In this document: positions 27,424 to 36,469 of the stretch, in pieces | How positions within the stretch are numbered: the first letter of the stretch is position 1 | How the letters are laid out: every line of letters begins with the position of its first letter | Origin: Alphaproteobacteria bacterium PA4 | GTDB taxonomy: Bacteria; Pseudomonadota; Alphaproteobacteria; Sphingomonadales; Sphingomonadaceae | Length of the DNA: 64,000 nt | Assembly: GCA_002256005.1 (NCBI GenBank) | Contig: NKIQ01000018.1 | Span: forward strand, 1 to 64,000 | Reading direction: 5' to 3' | Notes under the pieces: generated by a model | What the model saw: the letters and a program-made list of their open reading frames with translations, nothing else | What the model was told of the DNA's origin: nothing | Databases searched by the model: none | Made by a program: the position numbers and the translations under genes

Positions 27424-27439
27424 CACACCCCCTACAATG

Positions 27440-27467
27440 AAAAAACCCCGGACCTTGCGGTCCGGGG
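27440..27467. terminator. Bidirectional intrinsic terminator between the DUF6491-like and FYDLN genes
   Basis: Perfect 9-bp stem (CCCCGGACC / GGTCCGGGG) with a 4-base loop. Six A precede it on the plus strand, so it has a clean T6 tract when read from the minus strand (FYDLN gene). On the plus strand it is followed only by CCTTTC. Confidence 0.85.
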
Positions 27468-27501
27468 CCTTTCGATCGCCGACGACCGCAGCCGCGGTGG
27501 C

Positions 27502-27822
27502 TCAGCCTTCCTCGTCCTCGTCATTGGTGACGACGGTGCCCAGATCATCGTCATCGCCCAGATCGACATCGGGCGCTTCGGCGTCTTCGGCGGCATCCAG
27601 GTCGATATCCTCGTCGACACCGCCCACCACTTCATCGCCATCGGCAGCCGTTGCCGGCTTGGCCTGTTCGAACGGCGTCGTCTGCTTCGACTTCAGAATC
27701 GGTTCCGGCACCCAGGCATAGCCGCAGGCGATGCAGGTGACCGGCTCGTCCTTCGTCAGATCGTAAAAACGGGTGTTGCACTTCGGGCAGGCACGCTTGG
27801 TGCCCCATTCAGCCTTGACCAC
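27502..27822 (-). CDS. FYDLN acid domain protein (TIGR02300 type)
   Basis: A 106-residue alphaproteobacterial protein with a zinc-ribbon-like head (KRACPKCNTRFYDL, then CIACGYAW: two CxxC pairs) and a long acidic tail of aspartate and glutamate after about residue 60. The function is unknown. The start is the GTG at 27822, with GGAG six bases upstream, giving the family N-terminus VKAEWGTKR. It is divergent from aroA with 95 bases between and ends at a strong terminator. Confidence 0.9.
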   Translation of the reverse strand: MVKAEWGTKRACPKCNTRFYDLTKDEPVTCIACGYAWVPEPILKSKQTTPFEQAKPATAADGDEVVGGVDEDIDLDAAEDAEAPDVDLGDDDDLGTVVTNDEDEEG

Positions 27823-27917
27823 AGGATTCTCCGTAACCGGGGTTGCGGGCAGCGGCACCGCTTCCGGAAAGGCGGGCGCATTGCCACAGGCCGCGCCCGC
27901 TGTCAAAGCGACAGGCC

Positions 27918-29261
27918 ATGGACGCCGTCGATTCCTCAGCACCTCAGCCGCTCACGCTCGCCACCACCGGCCCGTTATCGGGCCGGGTGACGGTGCCGGG
28001 CGACAAATCGATCAGCCACCGCTCGCTGATGCTGGGCGCGCTGGCGGTCGGCGAAACCGTCATCACTGGCCTGCTGGAGGGCGAGGATGTGCTGGCCACC
28101 GCCGCCGCCATGCGGGCGATGGGCGCGATCATCGAACGCCGCGAGGCGCGCTGGCACGTCCATGGTGTCGGCGTCGGCGGGCTGTTGCAGCCGGGCCAGG
28201 CGCTCGACATGGGCAATTCCGGCACCTCCACCCGCCTGCTGATGGGCCTCATCGCCAGCCACCCGATCACCGCGACCTTTGTGGGCGATGCCTCGCTGTC
28301 GAAGCGGCCGATGGGGCGGGTGATCGATCCGCTGTCGCTGATGGGCGCCAGCTTCACCGCCAGCCCTGGCGGGCGCCTGCCCTTGACCATGCAGGGCCGC
28401 TGCCCGGCGGTGCCGCTGCGCTACACGCTGCCGGTCGCTTCGGCGCAGGTGAAGTCCGCGGTGCTGCTCGCCGGGCTGAACACGCCGGGGCAGACGGTGG
28501 TGGTGGAGCCGGTGGCGACGCGCGACCATAGCGAGCGCATGCTGCAGGGCTTCGGCGCGGCGCTGAACGTGGAGCAGGCGCCCGAAGGCCGCATCATCAC
28601 GCTGATGGGGGAGGCGGAGCTGCGCCCGCAGACCATCACCGTGCCGGGCGATCCGTCCTCGGCGGCCTTCCCCATGGTCGCGGCGCTGATCGTGCCGGGG
28701 TCGGACATCATGATCGAAAATGTCGGCATGAACCCGACGCGCGCCGGGCTGGTGACGGTGTTGCAGGCGATGGGCGGCGACATCACGGTCATGAACCCCC
28801 GCAGCGTCGGTGGCGAGCCGGTTGCCGACCTGCGCGTCCGCCATTCGGTGCTGACCGGCATCGACCTGCCCGGTGACGATGCCGCGGCGATGATCGACGA
28901 ATATCCGGTGCTGTTCGTCGCCGCCGCCTGTGCCCAGGGCAGCAGCCAGCTGCGCGGGCTGGAGGAATTGCGCGTCAAGGAATCGGATCGCATCGCGGTG
29001 ATGGCGGCCGGGCTGGCAGCCTGCGGCGTGCCCTGCAAGGAACTGGCGGACGGCATCACCATTACAGGCAGCGGCGGTGATCCACTGCCCGGCGGCGCCA
29101 CCATCGCCGCCCATCTCGATCACCGCATCGCGATGAGCTTTGCCGTGCTCGGCCTCAATGCCCGGGCCCCGGTGACCATCGACGATTCGCGCCCGATCGC
29201 GACGAGCTTCCCGACATTTGTGGCAATGATGCAGGCGCTGGGGGCGGAGTCGCAAGCGTAG
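27918..29261 (+). CDS. aroA: 3-phosphoshikimate 1-carboxyvinyltransferase (EPSP synthase)
   Basis: AroA transfers the enolpyruvyl group of PEP to shikimate 3-phosphate in aromatic amino acid synthesis. The 447-residue protein has [14 protein letters not shown] (K30), [24 protein letters not shown] and [11 protein letters not shown]. The sequence is of the class II type common in alphaproteobacteria, but GNSGTS retains glycine where the CP4 enzyme has alanine. The ATG at 27918 gives the usual short N-terminus. It is transcribed divergently from the FYDLN gene and converges on wecB. Confidence 0.95.
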   Translation: MDAVDSSAPQPLTLATTGPLSGRVTVPGDKSISHRSLMLGALAVGETVITGLLEGEDVLATAAAMRAMGAIIERREARWHVHGVGVGGLLQPGQALDMGNSGTSTRLLMGLIASHPITATFVGDASLSKRPMGRVIDPLSLMGASFTASPGGRLPLTMQGRCPAVPLRYTLPVASAQVKSAVLLAGLNTPGQTVVVEPVATRDHSERMLQGFGAALNVEQAPEGRIITLMGEAELRPQTITVPGDPSSAAFPMVAALIVPGSDIMIENVGMNPTRAGLVTVLQAMGGDITVMNPRSVGGEPVADLRVRHSVLTGIDLPGDDAAAMIDEYPVLFVAAACAQGSSQLRGLEELRVKESDRIAVMAAGLAACGVPCKELADGITITGSGGDPLPGGATIAAHLDHRIAMSFAVLGLNARAPVTIDDSRPIATSFPTFVAMMQALGAESQA

Positions 29262-29269
29262 GGGCGGCG

Positions 29270-30424
29270 TTACTCCGCCGCCGCTTGGACGCGCCCGTAC
29301 CGCGCCCGCAGCACTGCAACGATCCGCCGGGCGGCATCGCCGGCGCCATAGGGCAGCGCCGCCTCTGACATCTGCGCCCGGGCGCCGGCATCGCCGAGCA
29401 AGTCCGACACCGCAGCCAGGATCGCCGTCGTATCGGTGCCGATCAGCCGGGCGTTGCCGCTGGCGATGCCTTCGCAGCGTTCGGTGACGTCGCGCAGCAC
29501 CAGCACCGGCGTGCCCAGCGCCGGCGCTTCCTCCTGCACCCCGCCCGAATCGGTCAGCACCAGCGTCGCGCGTTGCAGCAGCCACAGGAACGCCGAGTAG
29601 CCGAGCGGCGGCAGCAGATGCACGCCGGCCCGGCCGCCCAGAATGGCTTTGGCCGGCCCGGCGACCGCGGGGTGCGGGTGTACCGGCAGTACGATTTCGG
29701 CGTCCTCGGCCAACACCGCCAGCGCCGCCAGCACCGAATCGAGCCGGGCGCCATGATTCTCGCGGCGATGCACCGTCGCGAGCAATAGCGGCCGCCGCAG
29801 ATCGATACCGGCAAAGCGCTGCCGGAGTGCCGCCTGCTGGCCCGCATCGCCGGCCAGCTGGGCGGCCGCCAGATGCAGCGCATCGATGCCGGTGTTGCCG
29901 GTGACATGAATGCAGTGCCGGGACACCCCCTCACGGCGCAGCGCGGCGGCAGCGGCAAGAGTGGGGGCGAAATGCAGGTCGGCAAGCTGCGCGATGGCGC
30001 GGCGGTGCATCTCTTCCGGAAACGGTTCGCCATGGCCGGTGCGCAGCCCTGCCTCGACATGCACCAGCGGGCAGCGCGCATAGACGGCGGCCTGGGCGCC
30101 GGCAAAGGCGCTGGCGGTGTCGCCCTGCACGATGACGGTCGCGGGCCGATACCGGTTGATCTGCTGGGTGAGGGCGGGCAGCATGGCCGCCACGGCACCA
30201 GCCGGTGACTGGCCCCGCCGCATGATTGCAAGATCAGCATCAGCGCCCAGGCCGAAGCTGCCCAGCGCGTCATGGAACAGTTCGCGGTGCTGCCCGGTCG
30301 CGACAAGTCGCGTTGCGCAGCCCTGCGCCTGCAGTGCAAGTATAACCGGAGCGAGTTTTACGGCTTCGGGGCGCGTTCCGGCCACGAAGAGGTAAACCTC
30401 TTCCGGCGGAGCCTCCATCGCCAT
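29270..30424 (-). CDS. wecB: UDP-N-acetylglucosamine 2-epimerase (non-hydrolysing)
   Basis: The 384-residue GT-B-fold enzyme interconverts UDP-GlcNAc and UDP-ManNAc for surface polysaccharide. Motifs are FVAGTRPEAVKLAPV, VQGDTASAFAGA, HVEAGLRTGHGEPFPEE, TVHRRENHG, LPVHPHPAV and LTDSGGVQEEAPALG. All catalytic segments are intact. No other polysaccharide gene is adjacent, which is unusual for wecB. The first ATG (30424) and a second two codons later are both possible; neither has a clear ribosome site. Confidence 0.92.
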   Translation of the reverse strand: MAMEAPPEEVYLFVAGTRPEAVKLAPVILALQAQGCATRLVATGQHRELFHDALGSFGLGADADLAIMRRGQSPAGAVAAMLPALTQQINRYRPATVIVQGDTASAFAGAQAAVYARCPLVHVEAGLRTGHGEPFPEEMHRRAIAQLADLHFAPTLAAAAALRREGVSRHCIHVTGNTGIDALHLAAAQLAGDAGQQAALRQRFAGIDLRRPLLLATVHRRENHGARLDSVLAALAVLAEDAEIVLPVHPHPAVAGPAKAILGGRAGVHLLPPLGYSAFLWLLQRATLVLTDSGGVQEEAPALGTPVLVLRDVTERCEGIASGNARLIGTDTTAILAAVSDLLGDAGARAQMSEAALPYGAGDAARRIVAVLRARYGRVQAAAE

Positions 30425-30578
30425 GTCACAACGCTAGGATGTTTCCAAACCGGCGGCAATAGGCAAAAAACTATCGCCGAATTGGTGGTATCTTATTGAC
30501 TTTTTCAGCACCGCCCGATCGCTCGGCGCTGCGCCACACGGCTTGTTCCCCGCCCCGCTCCCGGCTTATGGCAGCCCG

Positions 30579-31250
30579 GTGACACATACCGCCCCACCCT
30601 TCTCGCTCGTCATCGCCGTCGATGGTCCCGCCGCCAGTGGCAAGGGCACCATCGCCCGGGCGCTGGCCCGCCGCTATGGTCTGCCGCACCTCGACACTGG
30701 CAAGCTCTATCGCGCCACCGGCCTTGCGGTGCGGCTGGCGGGCCAGGACCCGCAGGATGCCGCAGCGGCGGCGCAGGCGGCGCAGACGCTGGATGCCGCG
30801 CTGCTCGACGATCCCGACCTGATGAGCAGCGACAATGCCCAGGCCGCCTCGATCGTGTCGGCGCATCCGGCGGTGCGCGCGGCATTGCTGGCCGTGCAGC
30901 GCGCCTTTGCCCAGCAGCCGGGCGGTGCCGTGCTCGATGGCCGCGACATCGGCACGGTGATCGCACCAGCCGCCCCGGCGAAACTGTTCGTCACCGCATC
31001 GCCGCTCGTGCGCGCCCGGCGCCGCCATGCCGAATTGTTGAAGAGCGGCGATAGCCGCGACCTGATGACGGTGCTGGCCGATATCGAGGCGCGCGATGCC
31101 CGTGATTCCGGCCGCGCCGACGCCCCCCTGCGCCAGGCCGATGACGCCGCCTTGCTCGATACCAGCGATTTGGCTATAGACGCCGCCGTCCAGCGAGCCA
31201 TTGCGCTTGTCGAACAGGCCATTTCGCCGGGCGGCCAGCAACAGGTCTGA
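30579..31250 (+). CDS. cmk: Cytidylate kinase
   Basis: Cmk phosphorylates CMP and dCMP. The protein has the P-loop [19 protein letters not shown] at its N-terminus, [27 protein letters not shown] and RRHAELL. I chose the GTG at 30579, which leaves ten residues before the P-loop strand (223 in all); a TTG at 30543 is the only longer option and neither has a ribosome site. The cmk-rpsA-ihfB order is widely conserved in proteobacteria. Confidence 0.93.
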   Translation: MTHTAPPFSLVIAVDGPAASGKGTIARALARRYGLPHLDTGKLYRATGLAVRLAGQDPQDAAAAAQAAQTLDAALLDDPDLMSSDNAQAASIVSAHPAVRAALLAVQRAFAQQPGGAVLDGRDIGTVIAPAAPAKLFVTASPLVRARRRHAELLKSGDSRDLMTVLADIEARDARDSGRADAPLRQADDAALLDTSDLAIDAAVQRAIALVEQAISPGGQQQV

Positions 31251-31424
31251 AAGCTTTTGGGGTGATAATCGCCCCGTGCTTGCAGTCTTTCTGGCGCGAA
31301 AGGAGCGGCCGGCATGGTGCCACCGCGACGACGAGGAACAGCCGGCAATGGTGCGGGCTGAGAGATTTCATGCCGGGGCAGCAATCCCGCATGCCGGTCT
31401 CATGACGAAAGTTGAACTGAATTT

Positions 31425-33158
31425 ATGGCAAGTGCCGCACAGCCGACGCGCGACGATTTCGCAGCAATGCTCGAATCCTCGCTCGGAAAGAACCAGAGCT
31501 TTGAAGGACGGGTCGTCAAGGGCATCGTCACCGGCATCGAGAATGATCTCGCCGTGATCGATGTGGGCCTGAAGTCGGAAGGCCGCATCCCCTTGCGCGA
31601 ATTCGCCGGGCTCGACGGCAAGCATGGCCTGTCGGTCGGCGACGAAGTCGAAGTCTATGTCGATCGCGTCGAGAACGCCAATGGCGAAGCGATGCTCAGC
31701 CGTGACCGCGCCCGCCGCGAAGCCAGCTGGGATGCCCTGGAAACCCAGTACGCCGCTGGCGAGCGCGTCGAAGGTGTCATCTTCGGTCGTGTGAAGGGTG
31801 GCTTCACCGTCGACCTCAACGGCGCCGTCGCCTTCCTGCCCGGTTCGCAGGTCGATATCCGCCCGGTGCGCGATGTCACCCCGCTGATGAACCTGCCGCA
31901 GCCGTTCCAGATTTTGAAGATGGACCGCAAGCGCGGCAACATCGTCGTCTCGCGCCGTTCGATCCTCGAGGAATCGCGCGCCGAACAGCGTTCGGGCCTG
32001 ATCCTGTCGCTCGCCGAAGGGCAGATCGTCGATGGCACCGTCAAGAACATCACCGATTATGGTGCGTTCGTCGACCTGGGCGGCATCGATGGCCTGCTGC
32101 ATGTCACCGACATGAGCTACAAGCGCGTCAACCATCCGTCGGAAGTGCTCAACATCGGTGACGTGCTGCGCGTGCAGATCGTCCGCATCAACCGCGACAC
32201 CCAGCGCATCTCGCTGGGCATGAAGCAGCTGGAAGCCGATCCCTGGACGACCGCCGCCACCAAATATGCCGTCGACACGCGCCACACCGGCCGCGTCACC
32301 AACATCACCGAATATGGCGCCTTCGTGGAACTGGAAGCCGGCATCGAAGGCCTGGTGCACGTTTCGGAAATGTCGTGGGTCAAGAAGAACGTCCACCCCG
32401 GCAAGATCGTTTCGACCAGCCAGGAAGTCGAAGTCATCGTCCTTGAAGTCGATGAAGAAAAGCGCCGCATCTCGCTCGGCCTCAAGCAGGCCCAGCGCAA
32501 TCCGTGGGAAGTCTTCGCCGAAACCCATCCGGTCGGCACCAAGGTCGAAGGCGAAGTCAAGAACGCCACCGAATTCGGCCTGTTCATCGGTCTCGATGGC
32601 GAAGTCGACGGCATGGTCCACATGTCGGATATCGCCTGGGGCCTGACCGGCGAACAGGCGCTGTCGCGTCACCACAAGGGTGAGCGCGTCGAAGCCGTGG
32701 TGCTGGAAGTCGATGTCGAGAAGGAGCGCATCTCGCTCGGCATCAAGCAGCTCGACGAAAGCCAGGGTCCGCGCGTCATTGCCAGCACCGAAGGCGCCGG
32801 CGCCGCCGACAGCCTGAAGAAGAACGACATCATCACCGCGACCGTGGTTGTGGCGCGCGATGGTGGCATCGACGTGCAGGTCGGCGACGATGGCCCGGTG
32901 GTGTTCATCAAGCGTGGCGACCTCAGCCGCGATCGCGACGAACAGAAGGCCGAGCGCTTCCAGCCCGGCCAGAAGGTCGATGCGATGATCATCGGCTTCG
33001 AAAAGGGTCGCAAGCCGATGCTGAGCATCAAGGCCATGCAGATCAGCGAAGAAAAGGCCGCCGTGGCGCAGTATGGCACCTCCGATTCGGGTGCGACGCT
33101 GGGCAACATCCTCGGTGCCGCCTTCAACAAGGCCAAGGAAGACGCCGACAAGGCATAA
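31425..33158 (+). CDS. rpsA: 30S ribosomal protein S1
   Basis: The 577-residue protein contains six S1 (OB-fold) repeats, seen as recurring VKGIVTGIENDLAVIDVG, VKNITDYGAFVDLGG, VTNITEYGAFVELEAG and VKNATEFGLFIGLDG segments, each followed by a VSEMSW- or TDMSY-like stretch. It binds mRNA and helps initiation on leaders with weak ribosome sites. The ATG has no Shine-Dalgarno sequence, as is typical for rpsA, which is autoregulated by S1 in other bacteria. The 174-base leader holds short repeats. Confidence 0.97.
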   Translation: MASAAQPTRDDFAAMLESSLGKNQSFEGRVVKGIVTGIENDLAVIDVGLKSEGRIPLREFAGLDGKHGLSVGDEVEVYVDRVENANGEAMLSRDRARREASWDALETQYAAGERVEGVIFGRVKGGFTVDLNGAVAFLPGSQVDIRPVRDVTPLMNLPQPFQILKMDRKRGNIVVSRRSILEESRAEQRSGLILSLAEGQIVDGTVKNITDYGAFVDLGGIDGLLHVTDMSYKRVNHPSEVLNIGDVLRVQIVRINRDTQRISLGMKQLEADPWTTAATKYAVDTRHTGRVTNITEYGAFVELEAGIEGLVHVSEMSWVKKNVHPGKIVSTSQEVEVIVLEVDEEKRRISLGLKQAQRNPWEVFAETHPVGTKVEGEVKNATEFGLFIGLDGEVDGMVHMSDIAWGLTGEQALSRHHKGERVEAVVLEVDVEKERISLGIKQLDESQGPRVIASTEGAGAADSLKKNDIITATVVVARDGGIDVQVGDDGPVVFIKRGDLSRDRDEQKAERFQPGQKVDAMIIGFEKGRKPMLSIKAMQISEEKAAVAQYGTSDSGATLGNILGAAFNKAKEDADKA

Positions 33159-33216
33159 CGCCGTGGCGTGATTTCGGGCTATTCGGCCGCGCCGGCCGGA
33201 CTGCCAGGACAAGCGG

Positions 33217-33254
33217 ATGGGGTGTCGCCGACCGGCGGCACCCCATTTGCGTTT
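33217..33254 (+). terminator. Probable terminator after rpsA
   Basis: A 13-bp stem with one T-G wobble (ATGGGGTGTCGCC / GGCGGCACCCCAT) and a GACC loop, about 58 bases after the rpsA stop, followed by a weak T-rich stretch (TTGCGTTT). Confidence 0.65.
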
Positions 33255-33387
33255 CGGGCCGGCTTTATTGCGATTGCATTACCGATTGCTTTCGAGACGA
33301 CTTGACCGCTTGTCGCAGTCGGTTACAGTTTTGATGGTTCGTCGACGATCCGGCGGGATGGTCGCCAGGCGAAACGGGGTGAGACAT

Positions 33388-33669
33388 ATGATCAGGTCAG
33401 AACTGGTAAGCGAGGTCGCAGCCGCCAATCCGCACCTGACGGTGCGCGATGTCGAAGCGCTGGTAACGACGATCTTCGATTCGATCACCGCGGCGCTGGC
33501 CTCCGGCCGACGTGTCGAGCTGCGCGGCTTCGGTGCCTTTTCGACCCGCGACCGCGAGGCGCGCACCGGCCGCAACCCGCGCACCGGCACGGCGGTGAAG
33601 GTCGATGCCAAGCGCGTGCCGTTCTTCAAGCCCGGCAAGGAATTGCGCGAGCGGCTGAACGTCGGCTGA
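33388..33669 (+). CDS. ihfB: Integration host factor subunit beta
   Basis: A 93-residue HU/IHF protein: [37 protein letters not shown], and the DNA-minor-groove arm [13 protein letters not shown] ending in [14 protein letters not shown]. It bends DNA together with the alpha subunit. The ATG at 33388 follows GGGGTGA; the frame runs upstream but covers the rpsA terminator. The cmk-rpsA-ihfB order supports ihfB over hup. Confidence 0.94.
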   Translation: MIRSELVSEVAAANPHLTVRDVEALVTTIFDSITAALASGRRVELRGFGAFSTRDREARTGRNPRTGTAVKVDAKRVPFFKPGKELRERLNVG

Positions 33670-33769
33670 GGTACGGCAGCGACCGACCTGCGGCTTGACC
33701 AACAGCGGCGACCGGCTATGCACCGGCGCCATGCGACGCACCCGCCCCGCGGATTGCGGCGCCCAGATT

Positions 33770-33857
33770 GCGGACGTGGCGAAACCGGTAGACGCAGCAG
33801 ACTTAAAATCTGCTTCCCCCTGTGGGAGTGCGGGTTCGAGTCCCGCCGTCCGCACCA
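33770..33857 (+). tRNA. tRNA-Leu (anticodon UAA)
   Basis: 88 bases including an encoded CCA. The acceptor stem GCGGACG pairs with CGTCCGC, the anticodon stem GCAGA / TCTGC holds the loop CTTAAAA with anticodon TAA at positions 34-36, a long variable arm (class II tRNA) follows, and the T arm contains GGTTCGAGTCCC. It reads UUA and UUG leucine codons. The preceding 100 bases after ihfB show nothing clear. Confidence 0.96.
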
Positions 33858-34039
33858 TATTTCCGTCGACAGGGAACCGGGCGGCACCGCACAGATTTTA
33901 CAATTGGCGTCGTTACCGTCATCATCGGGCGGCGTTCCGGGCTTGGTCAGGCTGTCATTGTCACAGCCTGTCGATGTTGTGATGGACCCGCCCGGCGTTT
34001 CCCTGCTATGCAGGTCGCTGTTGTTACAAGGTCAAGCGC
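33858..34039. other. Gene-free stretch after tRNA-Leu with an 8-bp dyad
   Basis: The interval from ihfB to the Tim44 gene (33670-34039) holds only the tRNA. Downstream of it CAGGCTGT (33948) is repeated inverted as ACAGCCTG (33963) around a 7-base centre. It could be an operator for the Tim44-mltA-smr group or a weak hairpin; no T tract follows. Confidence 0.4.
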
Positions 34040-34693
34040 ATGTCTGACGGGAGTTCGTGGATCGAGATCGTGCTGCTGGCGATGCTGGCCGCCTTCATCG
34101 GCCTGCGTCTTGTCAGTGTGCTCGGCAAGCGCACCGGCCATGAACGGCCGGTGGGCGACAGCTTCCGCCCCGGTGCGCCCGAAGTCACCGCTGCACCGGC
34201 GCCGCGCGGCACGCTGCCCGCCTCGCGTGGTGACGTGGCGATCCCGGCCGGCACCGATTCAACGCTGGGCCCGGCGCTGCAGGCCGTGGCCGATGCCGAT
34301 GGCGATTTCCATCCGGCGCGCTTCGTCGAGGGCGCGTCTGCCGCTTACCGCTTGATTCTGGAGGCGTTCTGGGCCGCCGATGTGCGCGCGCTCGATGGCC
34401 TGACCGCCGATGACGTGCAGGACAATTTCGCCACTGCCATCGCCGATCGCGATGGCGTGCGCCTCGACAATCGCCTGCTCGGCATCGACAGTGCCGCCAT
34501 CACCGATGCCGAAATGGTCGGCCAGATGGCGGAAGTGACGGTGCGTTTCAACGCCCGCGTCAGCATCGCCGGCGCTGCCACGACGACTGTCGATGTCTGG
34601 ACGTTCAGCCGCCATGTCGGCAGTCGCGATCCCAATTGGCTGCTGATTGCCACCGACGACGACACGCCGGGCGACGGCGACCTGACCGCCTGA
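34040..34693 (+). CDS. Tim44/TimA family protein
   Basis: A 217-residue protein with one N-terminal membrane helix (IEIVLLAMLAAFIGLRLV), a Pro/Ala linker and a C-terminal Tim44-like domain from about residue 90. The domain shows FVEGASAAYRLILEAFWAADVRALDGL, and later VTVRFNARVSIAGAATTTVDVWTFSRHV. Bacterial relatives (TimA) are inner-membrane-associated; the mitochondrial homologue recruits Hsp70 to the import channel. It is followed after 17 bases by mltA. Confidence 0.88.
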   Translation: MSDGSSWIEIVLLAMLAAFIGLRLVSVLGKRTGHERPVGDSFRPGAPEVTAAPAPRGTLPASRGDVAIPAGTDSTLGPALQAVADADGDFHPARFVEGASAAYRLILEAFWAADVRALDGLTADDVQDNFATAIADRDGVRLDNRLLGIDSAAITDAEMVGQMAEVTVRFNARVSIAGAATTTVDVWTFSRHVGSRDPNWLLIATDDDTPGDGDLTA

Positions 34694-34710
34694 GCCGCGA
34701 GCGCCGGGCG

Positions 34711-35901
34711 ATGACCGGTGGCCGCGCGAATCACCTTGTCCTGTTTTGCGCCCTGCTGCTGGCCGCTTGTGCGACGCCGCGCCCTGCCGGCGTGACGCCG
34801 CCACCGCCGGCAGCGCCGCCGCCGCCGACCGCGCCCGTCGCACCGCCACCGCCCGCTCGTGCCATCGATCTCGCCGTGACCCCGGTCGCCTTTGACGTGC
34901 CGCCCAATGCCGAGGCGGCGCGCGCCGCCTTTGCCAGAAGCTGTCGCAGCCTGATGCAGCGCGAGGATCGCAGCGGGCTGACCCAGCCCGGCGACTGGGA
35001 TACCGCCTGTGCCGATGCGAAAACCAACGGCGACGCGGCAGACTTCTTCCGCCGCAACTTCGCCGCCGTCAGCATCGGCGAGGACGGCAAGGGCTTCACC
35101 ACCGGCTATTACGAGCCCGAAATCACCGGATCGCGCCAGCCCGGCCCCGATTATCCGACTCCGCTCTACCGCCGCCCCCCCGACCTCATCGAGGTCGATC
35201 TGGGCCAGTTCGCCAAGGACCTGAAGGGCCGCAAGCTACGCGGCCGCATCGCGGGCAAGGCGCTGGTGCCCTATCCCGATCGTGCCGCGATCATGGCCGG
35301 CGCGCTGGCCGGCAAGGGCCTGGAGCTGGCCTGGGCCGCCGATCCCTACGAGGCGTTCTTCCTCGAAATCCAGGGCAGCGGGCGGCTGCGGCTGGCGGAT
35401 GGCAGCATCATGCGCATCGGTTACGACAGCCAGAACGGCCGCGATTATGTCGCCATCGGCCGGGTGCTGATCGACCGCGGTGACCTGCCCAGGGGCGGCG
35501 CCACCATGGACAGCATCCTCGACTGGCTGCGCAGCCATCCCGTCGAAGCGCCGGCGCTGCTCGCCGCCAATCCCAGCGTCGTCTTTTTCCGCGAACTGAC
35601 CGGCGAAGGGCCGATCGGCGCCATGGGCGTGCCGGTCACCGCCGGCGTGTCGGTGGCCGCCGATCCGGCCTTTCTGCCCCTGGGCGCGCCGCTCGTCGTC
35701 GAAACCCTGCTCGCGGGCCAGCCGCTACTGGCGCTGATGGTGACGCAGGATACCGGCGGCGCCATCAAGGGCGCCAATCGCATCGACCTGTTTCGCGGCG
35801 CCGGCGCCACGGCCCGCGCCGAGGCCGGGTCGCAAGCGGCCGCCGCCCGCATCCGGCTGTTGTTGCCGCGCGCCGCGGTGGCCCGGCTGGCGGCGCGCTG
35901 A
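34711..35901 (+). CDS. mltA: Membrane-bound lytic murein transglycosylase A
   Basis: The 396-residue lipoprotein has a signal peptide with lipobox LLLAAC, a proline-rich linker (PPPPAAPPPPTAP), the MltA barrel domain (FTTGYYEPEITGSR, FFLEIQGSGRLRL) and the C-terminal 3D domain with catalytic aspartates in VTQDTGGAIKGANRIDLF. It cleaves peptidoglycan glycan strands in the periplasm. The ATG at 34711 gives the signal peptide. Tim44-like, mltA and smr genes in this order are a recurring alphaproteobacterial cluster. Confidence 0.94.
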   Translation: MTGGRANHLVLFCALLLAACATPRPAGVTPPPPAAPPPPTAPVAPPPPARAIDLAVTPVAFDVPPNAEAARAAFARSCRSLMQREDRSGLTQPGDWDTACADAKTNGDAADFFRRNFAAVSIGEDGKGFTTGYYEPEITGSRQPGPDYPTPLYRRPPDLIEVDLGQFAKDLKGRKLRGRIAGKALVPYPDRAAIMAGALAGKGLELAWAADPYEAFFLEIQGSGRLRLADGSIMRIGYDSQNGRDYVAIGRVLIDRGDLPRGGATMDSILDWLRSHPVEAPALLAANPSVVFFRELTGEGPIGAMGVPVTAGVSVAADPAFLPLGAPLVVETLLAGQPLLALMVTQDTGGAIKGANRIDLFRGAGATARAEAGSQAAAARIRLLLPRAAVARLAAR

Positions 35902-36419
35902 TGCGCCGGCTGAGCGCGCATGAACAGGCGCTATGGTCGCGGGTGGCGGCGAGCGTGCGGCCGTTGAAGCGCGCGGCGGCACCGCCCCCGGCCGCCCCTG
36001 CGCCACCCGTCGCCGCCCCCCGTGCGCTCCCAAAATCCCCCGAAATCCCCCCGCCACGCCCCCTGATTGCCCCGCGCAACGCCCCCAGCGTCACCGCGAG
36101 AACCCTTGATGGCGGTTGGGATCGCAAGCTGCGTGGCGGTGATATCCGCCCCGATCGCGTCGTCGATCTGCACGGCCATACCCTCGCCGCTGCCCATGCC
36201 GTGCTCGCCGCTGCCCTCGACAATGCCATGGCGGCGGGTGACCGCGTCATCCTCGTCATCACCGGCAAGGGGCGGCCCGACCGGCCCAGCCGCATCCGCC
36301 ATGAACTGGCGCACTGGCTCGACCATGGCAGCCAGCGCAGCCGCATCGCTGCCCTGCGCCCGGCGCACCCGCGCCATGGCGGCGGCGGCGCCTTCTATCT
36401 GATTTTGCGGCGAAACTGA
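35901..36419 (+). CDS. Smr-domain protein
   Basis: A 172-residue protein: a basic and proline/alanine-rich N-terminal half of about 85 residues and a C-terminal Smr domain with VVDLHGHTLAAAHAVL (the DLHG motif) and VILVITGKGRPDRPSRIRHEL (the TGKG motif), ending PRHGGGGAFYLILRR. Smr domains bind or nick nucleic acids, some at collided ribosomes. The ATG overlaps the mltA stop (TGATG). Confidence 0.9.
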   Translation: MRRLSAHEQALWSRVAASVRPLKRAAAPPPAAPAPPVAAPRALPKSPEIPPPRPLIAPRNAPSVTARTLDGGWDRKLRGGDIRPDRVVDLHGHTLAAAHAVLAAALDNAMAAGDRVILVITGKGRPDRPSRIRHELAHWLDHGSQRSRIAALRPAHPRHGGGGAFYLILRRN

Positions 36420-36469
36420 TCGCGGCGGCAAACTCGACACAAGGGGCGGTTTCCGGCAAAGACGCCGCC

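Noticed and set aside
33159-33387. Longer ihfB reading from 33217
   Set aside because: It would start in the rpsA terminator hairpin and add 57 residues absent from the IHF family.
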